This document shows, one piece after another, positions 1-6,256 of a DNA stretch of 7,366 bases. The stretch's first letter is position 1, and the number at the start of each line of letters is the position of its first letter. This DNA is from a bacterium (GTDB taxonomy: Bacteria; Verrucomicrobiota; Kiritimatiellia; UBA8416), in the NCBI GenBank assembly GCA_020048935.1, contig JAIFLS010000165.1, forward strand, positions 1-7,366, read 5' to 3'. The notes beneath the pieces were generated by a model. That model ran no database searches, was not told the DNA's origin, and saw nothing but the letters and a program-made list of their open reading frames with translations. A program made the position numbers and the translations under genes.

Positions 1-632
1 ACCTTGCCAGCCTTGAAATACTGGGTGAAAAGCCCGCGATCGGGATCCGTCCAGAGCGGGGATTCAAGCAGGTTCCCCGGACAGATGGCATTGACGCGAA
101 CGCCATAGGGGGCCATTTCGAGCGCCACGCTCTGCACCAGGCCGATCCCGCCGAACTTGCTGGCGGCATAGGCCGAGTTCGCCGCGCTGCCTTTCTTGCC
201 GGACTTGGAATTGATCTGCACGATCGAACCCGACTTCTGCGCCTTCATGATCCGGCAGGCATGCTTGAACGCCAGGAACTGCCCGACCAGATTCACATCG
301 ATCACCTTGCGCCACTTGCCCGCATCCGCGTCGCAGATCGGCTCGGCAATCAGGATCGCCGCGTTGGTGATCACGATGTCCAGCCGCCCGAACCGCTCTA
401 TCGCCGTCTTGAATAGCCGCTCGACATCGGCCTCGCTGGAGGCATCACCGGCAACCGGCACTACCGCGCGTCCAGTCGCCGCGGCAACCTTCTCCGCGCA
501 GGCACGGACAGCCCCCTCCTGCAGATCGAACAGCACTAGGTCGCACCCCTCGCGGGCCATGCGTGAGGCCAGCGCCTCGCCAAGGCCCTGCGCCGCCCCG
601 GTAATCACGGCAATCTTGTCTTTCAGTAACAT
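1..632 (-). CDS. SDR-family dehydrogenase, sorbitol-6-phosphate 2-dehydrogenase (SrlD)-like, C-terminus cut by window edge
   Basis: This reading frame has no stop before the left edge, so only the first 210 residues are visible. It is a classical short-chain dehydrogenase with a Rossmann fold. The dinucleotide-binding motif TGAAQGLG is at residues 11-18. Asp36, at the end of the second strand, suggests NAD rather than NADP. Other SDR marks are the TNAA motif (89-92), Asn114 in DVNLVG, Ser142, Tyr155 and Lys159 (YAASK). The stretch QINSKSGKKGS (139-149), followed by KFGGIGL and PGNLLESPLW, closely resembles my recollection of Escherichia coli SrlD, which oxidises sorbitol 6-phosphate to fructose 6-phosphate. 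The fold is certain; the exact polyol-phosphate substrate is inferred. The ATG at 632 is preceded by an AAGGAG ribosome site. The gene lies 105 nt downstream of the PHP gene on the same strand and is probably co-transcribed with it. A related sugar or polyol dehydrogenase is the main alternative. Confidence 0.9.
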   Translation of the reverse strand, partial: MLLKDKIAVITGAAQGLGEALASRMAREGCDLVLFDLQEGAVRACAEKVAAATGRAVVPVAGDASSEADVERLFKTAIERFGRLDIVITNAAILIAEPICDADAGKWRKVIDVNLVGQFLAFKHACRIMKAQKSGSIVQINSKSGKKGSAANSAYAASKFGGIGLVQSVALEMAPYGVRVNAICPGNLLESPLWTDPDRGLFTQYFKAGK

Positions 633-642
633 TTGCTTCTTT

Positions 643-648
643 CTCCTT
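643..648 (-). promoter_or_regulatory. Ribosome binding site of the SrlD-like gene
   Basis: AAGGAG reads on the minus strand within a purine-rich leader, 10 nt before the ATG at 632. The spacing is slightly long, but there is no competing in-frame start nearby, so it supports this start. Most other genes here have weak or no Shine-Dalgarno sequence, which makes this one stand out. Confidence 0.6.
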
Positions 649-672
649 CTTTTCCAGACCCATTCACGGAAA

Positions 673-722
673 GCCGCGCTCGCGGCGCGAGCGGGCTACG
701 TAGCCCAGTTGCGCCGCAACTG
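673..722. repeat. Three abutting perfect palindromes between the PHP and SDR genes
   Basis: Three perfect inverted repeats follow one another with almost no spacer. The first is CGCTCGC-GGC-GCGAGCG at 677-693. The second is GGGCTACGTAGCCC at 693-706, with no loop. The third is CAGTTGC-GCC-GCAACTG at 706-722. Neighbouring units share a single border base (693 and 706). A fourth, mutually exclusive stem, GCCGCG-CT-CGCGGC, lies at 673-686 and overlaps the first. No T-run follows on either strand, so a simple intrinsic terminator is unlikely. Possible roles are an RNA processing or stability element between two co-transcribed genes, a REP-like dispersed repeat, or a protein-binding site. The palindromes are directly visible; the role is unknown. 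Confidence 0.85.
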
Positions 723-737
723 TGGCTGCCCTCCCCC

Positions 738-2069
738 CTACACCAGCCTCGCGAGCACCTCGTCGGGTGTGGTCGCCGGTGTGATCCCCGCCAAACGCGA
801 TTCCCGTGCCGGGCAGAGCTTGCGGCCCAGCTTGTCGAAGAATTCATTCCGCTTAGCGCGATCCGGCAGGTGCTTATCGGCCCATTCGCCGATGTAGCCG
901 AAACGATCGAACCGCTGCAAGGCCGTGTGCGCATACAGGATCCGCGCCCCGCGCATGAACACAGGAACCAGCGGCTTGAGTTCATCGGTCTCGAAGGCAT
1001 CCACGAACTTCTGCCCGTGCGCATTCATCTCAGTGCCTACAATCACCGGCCAGTGATGTCGCTCGGCCCAGTCGACCACGGCGTAAAGGTTCGCCAGCTT
1101 CTGGTCCTTCACGCCCGGGGTGAAATTGCGGTCGGGAATAATATTCAGCATGCAGCCACCGCTACCGCCGAACAACTCGTCGATAGCCGCCTCACCGGGC
1201 GTCGTGCCGTCAAGCCACGCCACCGTTGGCAACGCACCGCAGGCAATGGCGAAACGGTTGAATTCAGCCAGCGGCGGAAACGAAGTCGCCGTCGGCGCCA
1301 CATACCCCGGTCCGCCCTTCTTCATCGTGCGGGCACGGATGCGGTTGAGCAAGCCGGCCGACTCGGGTAACTCGGCGGGCGTCACGTCGGCTCCAAGCAC
1401 CTTCGCCCAGTACTGCTGCAAGTCGGCACCACGCATCAGCGAGGCCGCCTTGCGGGCGTAGGCAAGGGTGATGTGCCGCTCGGTGGCGTTGCGCTGCGGT
1501 GTCAGCGGCAGCACATCCCTCTCATACGAGAGACAGACCGGATCGAGCGCGGCATTCACACGCGCAATCACCTCGCGGTTACGCTGCTCCGACTGCCGGG
1601 CGAACTCCGCCAGGAACCCGTGCGCCTCGGCGGACTCGGGCAGCCGGGCAAAGCCCGCCGCCATGTGGTAGGCGATCCCCGGCTCACCCGGCGAGTTGAT
1701 AACGCGGTCGGAGAACGACTCCACAAAGACCCGCGACTCCAGACTGACCACCGTGCGCAGATTCAGCAACGCCCCGCAGGCATGGAATTCCGCCATGCCG
1801 TCCAGCACATCGAAGTCCACGATTCCCGCGACTTCCATCCCGTGACGACGCGCCAGCAGCGCGTAATGCGCAGGCGAATAGCCATAGCAATTGAAGGAAA
1901 AGAACGTGTGCGCGTGGGTATTTCCAGGCTGATCCGCCGCCGGACTGGCCTGGCCGATTGCCGCCGCTTCCGCACGTAACGCGTCCAGAGCCGCCTCCCG
2001 TGCAGATACGTCCATTGATGAAAGATCGGGTTCAAACGGCATGATTTGGTTGGTATTTTGTGTTGACAT
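738..2069 (-). CDS. PHP-domain protein, predicted metal-dependent phosphoesterase
   Basis: A 443-residue protein, probably cytoplasmic, with no signal peptide from the chosen start. It has the layout of a PHP (polymerase and histidinol phosphatase) domain: a His-x-His pair at 52-54 in THAHTFFS, an acidic pair at 85-87 in VDFDVLDG, Glu111 in LESRVF, His199 in ERHITLAYARK, and a C-terminal GTEMNAHGQ segment (345-353). These residues would bind a cluster of metal ions for phosphoester hydrolysis. The middle of the acidic pair is Phe86, where PHP proteins usually have His (DHD). About 145 residues between His199 and the C-terminal motif carry less recognisable sequence. The frame is open upstream to 2216, but the ATG at 2069 was chosen because the longer form would overlap the start of the divergent deoR gene. 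No clear Shine-Dalgarno sequence precedes either start. The gene is divergent from the DeoR regulator and upstream of the SrlD-like gene, so a role in phosphosugar metabolism is inferred. The substrate cannot be read from the sequence. Confidence 0.82.
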   Translation of the reverse strand: MSTQNTNQIMPFEPDLSSMDVSAREAALDALRAEAAAIGQASPAADQPGNTHAHTFFSFNCYGYSPAHYALLARRHGMEVAGIVDFDVLDGMAEFHACGALLNLRTVVSLESRVFVESFSDRVINSPGEPGIAYHMAAGFARLPESAEAHGFLAEFARQSEQRNREVIARVNAALDPVCLSYERDVLPLTPQRNATERHITLAYARKAASLMRGADLQQYWAKVLGADVTPAELPESAGLLNRIRARTMKKGGPGYVAPTATSFPPLAEFNRFAIACGALPTVAWLDGTTPGEAAIDELFGGSGGCMLNIIPDRNFTPGVKDQKLANLYAVVDWAERHHWPVIVGTEMNAHGQKFVDAFETDELKPLVPVFMRGARILYAHTALQRFDRFGYIGEWADKHLPDRAKRNEFFDKLGRKLCPARESRLAGITPATTPDEVLARLV

Positions 2070-2123
2070 GCGACCATTAATAGCAGATAAAAAACATAAT
2101 GCAACAGAAAAACACAAAAAACC
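2052..2123. promoter_or_regulatory. Candidate DeoR operator: 13-bp inverted repeat around the divergent promoter
   Basis: GGTATTTTGTGTT at 2052-2064 is the reverse complement of AACACAAAAAACC at 2111-2123 with one mismatch; the inner 9 bp (TTTTGTGTT / AACACAAAA) match perfectly. The arms are 46 bp apart. The left arm overlaps the regulator's -35 box and the first codons of the PHP gene; the right arm lies in the deoR leader. CATAATGC also occurs twice as a direct repeat (2095-2102 and 2133-2140), the second copy spanning the deoR start codon. DeoR-family proteins are oligomers that often bind separated repeats and repress their own gene, so this is a reasonable operator. That role is inferred, and the A/T-rich arms make chance similarity possible. 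Confidence 0.4.
2063..2091 (+). promoter_or_regulatory. Probable sigma70-type promoter of the deoR-family gene
   Basis: A perfect TTGACA -35 box (2063-2068) is followed after 17 bp by GATAAA (2086-2091), which matches four of six TATAAT positions. Transcription would start near 2098, giving a leader of about 40 nt before the ATG at 2137. The -35 box overlaps the opposite-strand start codon of the PHP gene (2067-2069), so a repressor or polymerase sitting here would touch both genes. Confidence 0.55.
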
Positions 2124-2136
2124 ACATCGAGGCATA

Positions 2137-2898
2137 ATGCTGGCAATCGAGCGACAGCGTGAGATTCTGCGGGCACTTTCGGAACAGCCCAGCGTGCGCG
2201 TGGCCGACTTGGCCATCCGCTTTCAAGTGGCGGAGGAAACCATCCGGCGCGACCTAGACAAGCTCAGCGCCGAGGGCAAGCTCGTGCGCAGCCACGGTGG
2301 CGCGGTGGCGGCACTCGAGGCCGAACAGCCGCACGAGCAGCGCGAGCTTCTGAACCAGACGCAGAAGGAGGCCATTGCCCGTGAGGCGCTGCGCCTGATC
2401 GAGCCCGGCGACACCATCGCGCTCGACGCCAGTTCGTCGAGCTGGTTCATCGCCCGCCAGCTTCCCGACATGCCACTCACGGTCATAACTAATTCGCTTT
2501 ATGTCTGTACCGCGCTGGCCGACCGCGAACAAATCAGCGTGATCTGCACCGGCGGGTCGCTGGCACGAACCTCGATGTCACTGGTCGGGACGGCGACCAT
2601 CGGTTTCCTCGGCCGCTACCATGCGTCGAAGCTCTTCTTCTCCTGCCGGGCGCTCGACCTGCAGCGCGGCCTTAGCGATATCAGCGAGGAGCAGGCGGCC
2701 GTACGCCAGGCCATGCTGAACATCTCGGAGCGGCATATCCTGCTGATGGATAGCAGCAAGTGGGGCGCACGGGCACTCTCGATCGTGGCCCCGCTACAGG
2801 AGATTCACTGCATCATTACCGACAGCAACACACCGGAACAATCCCGGCAGACGCTTGCAGACGCCGGTATCGAGGTGATCACCGCGCCGTGTTTATAA
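2137..2898 (+). CDS. DeoR-family transcriptional repressor of sugar metabolism
   Basis: A 253-residue protein of normal DeoR-family length. The N-terminus (about 3-57) is the winged helix-turn-helix: MLAIERQREIL, then VADLAIRFQVAEETIRRDL and the diagnostic GKLVRSHGGAV ending. The rest (about 75-250) is the DeoRC phosphosugar-sensing domain, with ALDASSSSW (96-104), VITNS (116-120), CTGG (137-140), LVGTAT (149-154) and MDSSKWG (204-210), whose Lys208 corresponds to the conserved family lysine. Such proteins usually release DNA when a phosphorylated sugar binds. The ATG at 2137 was chosen because homologues begin ML-x-I-x-RQ-x-x-I and GAGG lies just upstream; an ATG at 2041 in the same frame would add 32 unrelated residues and overlap the PHP gene. 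It is divergent from the PHP and SrlD-like genes, its likely targets. Escherichia coli SrlR, which controls sorbitol use, belongs to the same family. Confidence 0.95.
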   Translation: MLAIERQREILRALSEQPSVRVADLAIRFQVAEETIRRDLDKLSAEGKLVRSHGGAVAALEAEQPHEQRELLNQTQKEAIAREALRLIEPGDTIALDASSSSWFIARQLPDMPLTVITNSLYVCTALADREQISVICTGGSLARTSMSLVGTATIGFLGRYHASKLFFSCRALDLQRGLSDISEEQAAVRQAMLNISERHILLMDSSKWGARALSIVAPLQEIHCIITDSNTPEQSRQTLADAGIEVITAPCL

Positions 2899-2903
2899 CG
2901 CCA

Positions 2904-2937
2904 TTGCCGCCCACCGACCTTGTGTCGGTGGAGGCAA
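2904..2937 (+). terminator. Hairpin after deoR, possible terminator lacking a T-run
   Basis: An 8-bp perfect stem, CCACCGAC (2911-2918) and GTCGGTGG (2924-2931), encloses a CTTGT loop. It is extended by an outer TTGCC/GGCAA stem (2904-2908 and 2933-2937) across a small internal bulge. It starts 6 nt after the deoR stop codon, where a terminator is expected, but AACGTTGAG follows rather than a T-run. It may act as a weak or factor-assisted terminator or protect the 3' end. The rest of the gap to 3065 has a short CCGGC/GCCGG stem at 2987-3001 and a TATAAA at 3014-3019 without a convincing -35 box; no clear promoter for the next gene is visible. Confidence 0.5.
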
Positions 2938-3065
2938 ACGTTGAGCGGAGGGGGCAACGCCACCATAAACTCAGCTTCCTTCACCACCGGCACAAGGCCG
3001 GAGGGATCGAACATATAAAGGTATCAACCTGTTGGCAAAAAGATGATCATACCAATTTACGCACC

Positions 3066-4067
3066 ATGCAGGTTTTAAAAGACAAAGCGGCTACGACGCC
3101 CATCTCGCCAACGCTGCTCTGCGCCCCGATGGCAGGCGTGACAAATAGCGCCTTCCGCCGTCTTCTCGCCGATTTCGGCGGCTACAGCGCGATCTATACG
3201 GAATTACTGGCAGGCCGGCAGATGGTGCACGAGGACGCAGGCAAATCCCCCTATATCAAACGCAGGGCGGAAGAAGGCAAGGTGATCTATCAACTGCTAC
3301 TGACGGGGCAGGACTCCATTCCCCGGATCATGGACCACCTCCTGCCGCTCAACCCGGCGGCGATCGACATCAACTGCGGATGCGGAGGAAAATACGTGCG
3401 CCAGGCAGGCGGAGGGGTGGCGCTCTTCGAGAATCGCGGAAACCTTGCCAAGGTGATCAAGGACGTGCGGCGTGAATACGCCGGACTGCTGATGCTCAAG
3501 ATTCGTCTCGGGCGCGAAGTACCCGACTGGCAAAAGCCGTTCCTTGAGCGGATCAGGATCATCGAAGACAGCGGGGCCGATGTAATCACCCTGCACCCAC
3601 GCTTTGCCGGTCAACACATGAAGCGAGGTGCCAAACACGAGCTTTTCAGTTGGCTGGCAGACAACACCCGCCTGCCCGTGATTGCAAACGGAGACATTCT
3701 CGGGCCGGCGACCATCGCGCGGAATCCGAGGCACTTTGAAAAGACGGCGGGCATCATGGTCGGACGCATGGCGATCATCTGTCCATGGCTGTTTGCCGCG
3801 TGGGACAACCCCGGACTGAAGGTGGATCACCTGAAGACGTGGCTGAGGTTCTACGACTACCTGCTTGAGGATTTTGGTGAAAAGGATGCGCTCGGGCCTC
3901 TCAAGCTTTTCACCAAATACTATGCGCAGAACTACGCGTTCGGGCATATTCTCTATACCGCCACACGCTCCGCGCCAACGGTACAGGCCCTCCGCGAACA
4001 AGCCATCCGATTCATGTCCGCCCAACCGGCCATGACAGAGCCCCCCACCCTCCCGGTTATCTATTAA
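3066..4067 (+). CDS. tRNA-dihydrouridine synthase (Dus family), divergent
   Basis: A 333-residue FMN-dependent TIM-barrel protein of normal Dus length. Dus enzymes reduce specific uridines in tRNA to dihydrouridine using NADPH. Visible family marks are CAPMAGVTNSAFR (19-31), YTELL (44-48), VIYQLLLTG (73-81), the active-site segment DINCGCGGKYV (101-111), LKIRLG (144-149) with Lys145, TLHPRF (175-180) with His177, VIANGDI (205-211) and MVGRMA (231-236). Cys106 sits where the proton-donating Cys of the usual N-x-G-C-P motif lies, but the following Pro is Gly. The family is clear, but it does not closely resemble DusA, DusB or DusC, so the target uridine is unknown. The ATG at 3066 is the first plausible in-frame start; the frame stays open upstream into the deoR gene. 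No good Shine-Dalgarno sequence is seen. It is convergent with the GH26 gene and has no obvious link to its neighbours. Confidence 0.88.
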   Translation: MQVLKDKAATTPISPTLLCAPMAGVTNSAFRRLLADFGGYSAIYTELLAGRQMVHEDAGKSPYIKRRAEEGKVIYQLLLTGQDSIPRIMDHLLPLNPAAIDINCGCGGKYVRQAGGGVALFENRGNLAKVIKDVRREYAGLLMLKIRLGREVPDWQKPFLERIRIIEDSGADVITLHPRFAGQHMKRGAKHELFSWLADNTRLPVIANGDILGPATIARNPRHFEKTAGIMVGRMAIICPWLFAAWDNPGLKVDHLKTWLRFYDYLLEDFGEKDALGPLKLFTKYYAQNYAFGHILYTATRSAPTVQALREQAIRFMSAQPAMTEPPTLPVIY

Positions 4068-4130
4068 GACCCGCCATCTACAATGACATTGCCTTTCTTG
4101 CCTACCCCGCCCCGCAAACAAGGGCCGTCA

Positions 4131-6251
4131 TCAGGGCCGCGAGATTCCAAGCCGATAGAAATTCGCTGGATTTGTGGCCGAGTGAACGACGACGACAGAG
4201 CCCGATGCCTGCTCATCGACCCAGACGCTTGCGTTTGTAAACCATCCGGAAGCATAGGATTTATGCGCGATTGCCTGCCACTGATTGGTTTGCAATAGGT
4301 CCGGGTTCCATTCGACCGAAAACACAATATCAGTGGCTGCCGTGTTATGGTGGAATGCAACCCCTGAATCGACCGGCACCAAGGTCGATTGATCCCCTAC
4401 ATCAGGGTCCGTTCCGGTCGCATACTCGAACAGGTTCACGATGCCGTCGGCATCGGGGTCGGCGGCCCCTCCGGCGATGACAGGATTGTTAGCGTTGGTT
4501 GCGAATTGCTGAAGCTGCCACGCACCGAACGGGCCAAGGTATGTTCGCCAGAGTAGCTCCTCGCGGGTGACGATCCACGGGTGATCGAAGAGGTTCGAGG
4601 AACCGATGTTGTGGATGAGACTGTAGTACTTATTGGTCTGGCCGAAGGGAAAACTGTTATAGGTGTCGAAATAGGAAAGGCGGGGAAAGCCGTTCGAAAT
4701 GGCATTGATGTAGGTCAGGTTGTTGAACGAGCCGTTCAGAATGGAATACGGCCCCCCTTCGGGGATTGCAAGCGGTTTTGGATAATCACGCGAGAGGCGG
4801 TCGAGGTCGAATGGAAGCACCCAGTCGTCGTCGTAGGTATTCACGCCAAAAACATCCACGACGTCATCGCCGGGATAGTAGTACGTAACGGGGACATGCA
4901 GATGCGGACCGTCGAGTGCATCATAGACCCAGAGAAGATTGTCAAGTCCCTGAGTTTTCGTTAAATAATCGAAAGTCCAGCGATAGAGCGGGATGTACTC
5001 GGCGCGCGCGCGCCGCTGATACCAGTTCTGATAGCTGTTACATTCGTTGAGCGGGCGGAATAGCACGACCATGTTAGCATCACGGAACGTTTTCAATCCT
5101 AGGGCGACCTCGTCAAGCATCGCCATGTAGTTCGTGTGCGACGGGCTGCCGGGCGTGAAAAGCGCAGGGAAGTCGATGTTGTTGGTGTTGCCGGAAAATC
5201 CGCCGTTCCATGGATTGTCGGGATTCCACTGGACGTGAACGACGCCGCCCGAGTTCCACCAGTTCGTGGCGAACGGCGTGATGACGGGGTGGTTGATGGG
5301 CCCATTGATCATGTCATAGACGACACCGAGAATCGCGGGCCAACGGCCCGTCTGCTGCGCGAGGGTGACGACTTGGTTTGAGTAGTCCGCCGCCGTATCC
5401 GTCACGACCTGCCCTACGAGCACGCGGTTCGATGGCTGTGCCGGGAGCGCCGCGAGGTAGCTCAGGAACGCGCGCGCTTCTGGCGTCGCGTTCGTGTTCA
5501 CCGGCTGCGCGGGTTTCGAGAGCGCGTTCGTCGGATTCGTTGCGGCCCAGAATTCTTTGACGTTACTGAAACCGTCGCCATCGCTATCTGCCGTTCCTGA
5601 GACACTCGGCAAACTGAAGAGCGCCTCCCACCCGTCGGGAATGGCATTCGTATTCGAATCCGCATCCGACGGCGATGCATCCACATCGTCCGTCAACCCG
5701 TCGCGATCCGTGTCGCGAACAAGACGGATACGGTCGAGGATGGCTGGCGGATAGACGCGCTCGGTAATCTGTCCGATCTCGAAGCGAAGCGATGCGAGCG
5801 AGAGCGTGCCCGACCACGAAATCGTCCGCCCGCCGCGCACCGTCACCCAACGACTGGTATCCGACGAAATGATCTTCTCGGCGAGAATCAGCAGATTGGT
5901 GCTGACGGAGTCGATCATCTGTAGCGTCATCCGCGCGCTGCCCTGCATGTCCATGTTGATGGAGAATTCGGTGCCATAATAGACGCCCGATCCCTCCGCC
6001 AGCAAGTTCGTGATGATGTTCTGCGTCGCGTGATAGGTTAGGTTCGTCCGGTTCGCTGCACGCAGAGCGCTCGCCCCGTCCGCGGCGCTGTTGGTAACCG
6101 TGTACTGCGTTCCCTGGCCCTGGCCAAACAACACCCAGCCTGCCGGACCCTGCTCAAACGATCCGTTGTTCACTATATTGCTAATAGAGGCGTGGCCATA
6201 AGTGCCGCCGAACAGGCAGAAAACGGCAATCTGAATTCCCCGTCGATACAT
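4131..6251 (-). CDS. Secreted multidomain glycoside hydrolase with GH26-type (beta-mannanase-like) catalytic domain
   Basis: A 706-residue exported protein. Residues 1-21 are a signal peptide (MYRRG, a hydrophobic core, then GHA before SISN). Residues about 25-178 look like a beta-sandwich carbohydrate-binding domain of the CBM4/9 type (NNGSFEQGPAGW). Residues about 180-240 carry calcium-loop repeats (DTDRDGLTDD, DSDGDGFSN). Residues about 256-583 are the catalytic barrel: GGVVHVQWNPDNP (335-347), FRPLNECN (398-405) with Glu403 as the likely acid/base, VFGVNTYDDD (467-476), and IPEGG (496-500) with Glu498 as the likely nucleophile. A tail has a further Asp loop and NLFEYATGTDP, and ends NFYRLGISRP. 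GH26 members are mostly beta-mannanases, but two positions usually His in GH26 are Asn here (see findings), so mannan as substrate is inferred. An in-frame GTG at 6257 is possible; the ATG at 6251 was preferred because GGGG lies 5 nt upstream. The stop is a double TGA. It follows the GH172 gene by 77 nt and has its own promoter. Confidence 0.85.
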   Translation of the reverse strand: MYRRGIQIAVFCLFGGTYGHASISNIVNNGSFEQGPAGWVLFGQGQGTQYTVTNSAADGASALRAANRTNLTYHATQNIITNLLAEGSGVYYGTEFSINMDMQGSARMTLQMIDSVSTNLLILAEKIISSDTSRWVTVRGGRTISWSGTLSLASLRFEIGQITERVYPPAILDRIRLVRDTDRDGLTDDVDASPSDADSNTNAIPDGWEALFSLPSVSGTADSDGDGFSNVKEFWAATNPTNALSKPAQPVNTNATPEARAFLSYLAALPAQPSNRVLVGQVVTDTAADYSNQVVTLAQQTGRWPAILGVVYDMINGPINHPVITPFATNWWNSGGVVHVQWNPDNPWNGGFSGNTNNIDFPALFTPGSPSHTNYMAMLDEVALGLKTFRDANMVVLFRPLNECNSYQNWYQRRARAEYIPLYRWTFDYLTKTQGLDNLLWVYDALDGPHLHVPVTYYYPGDDVVDVFGVNTYDDDWVLPFDLDRLSRDYPKPLAIPEGGPYSILNGSFNNLTYINAISNGFPRLSYFDTYNSFPFGQTNKYYSLIHNIGSSNLFDHPWIVTREELLWRTYLGPFGAWQLQQFATNANNPVIAGGAADPDADGIVNLFEYATGTDPDVGDQSTLVPVDSGVAFHHNTAATDIVFSVEWNPDLLQTNQWQAIAHKSYASGWFTNASVWVDEQASGSVVVVHSATNPANFYRLGISRP

Positions 6252-6256
6252 AAACA

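Noticed and set aside
196..1370. Long plus-strand frames opposite the SDR and PHP genes
   Set aside because: They are rich in Arg, Ala, Ser and Pro with no recognisable motifs, and lie antisense to well-supported genes. They are shadow frames.
2041..2136. A 32-residue upstream extension of the DeoR-family protein starting at an ATG at 2041
   Set aside because: It overlaps the PHP gene and its promoter region and precedes the typical ML-x-I-x-RQ start of the family.
2070..2216. A 49-residue N-terminal extension of the PHP protein with a signal-peptide-like hydrophobic stretch
   Set aside because: It overlaps the deoR promoter, start codon and helix-turn-helix codons on the other strand, and PHP homologues do not need it. 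The hydrophobic look comes from reading the regulator's leader in antisense.
2760..3065. A long upstream extension of the Dus frame into the deoR gene
   Set aside because: The sequence encodes no family-like residues and crosses a hairpin. It is simply an open frame in GC-rich DNA.
3297..4121. A 274-residue minus-strand frame opposite the Dus gene
   Set aside because: No motif, low-complexity codon shadow, and the opposite strand has a clear Dus protein.
4068..4130. A bidirectional terminator between the convergent dus and GH26 genes
   Set aside because: Only a trivial 5-bp CAATG-A-CATTG palindrome is present (4081-4091), with no GC-rich stem or T-run. The only notable item is the double TGA stop of the GH26 gene.
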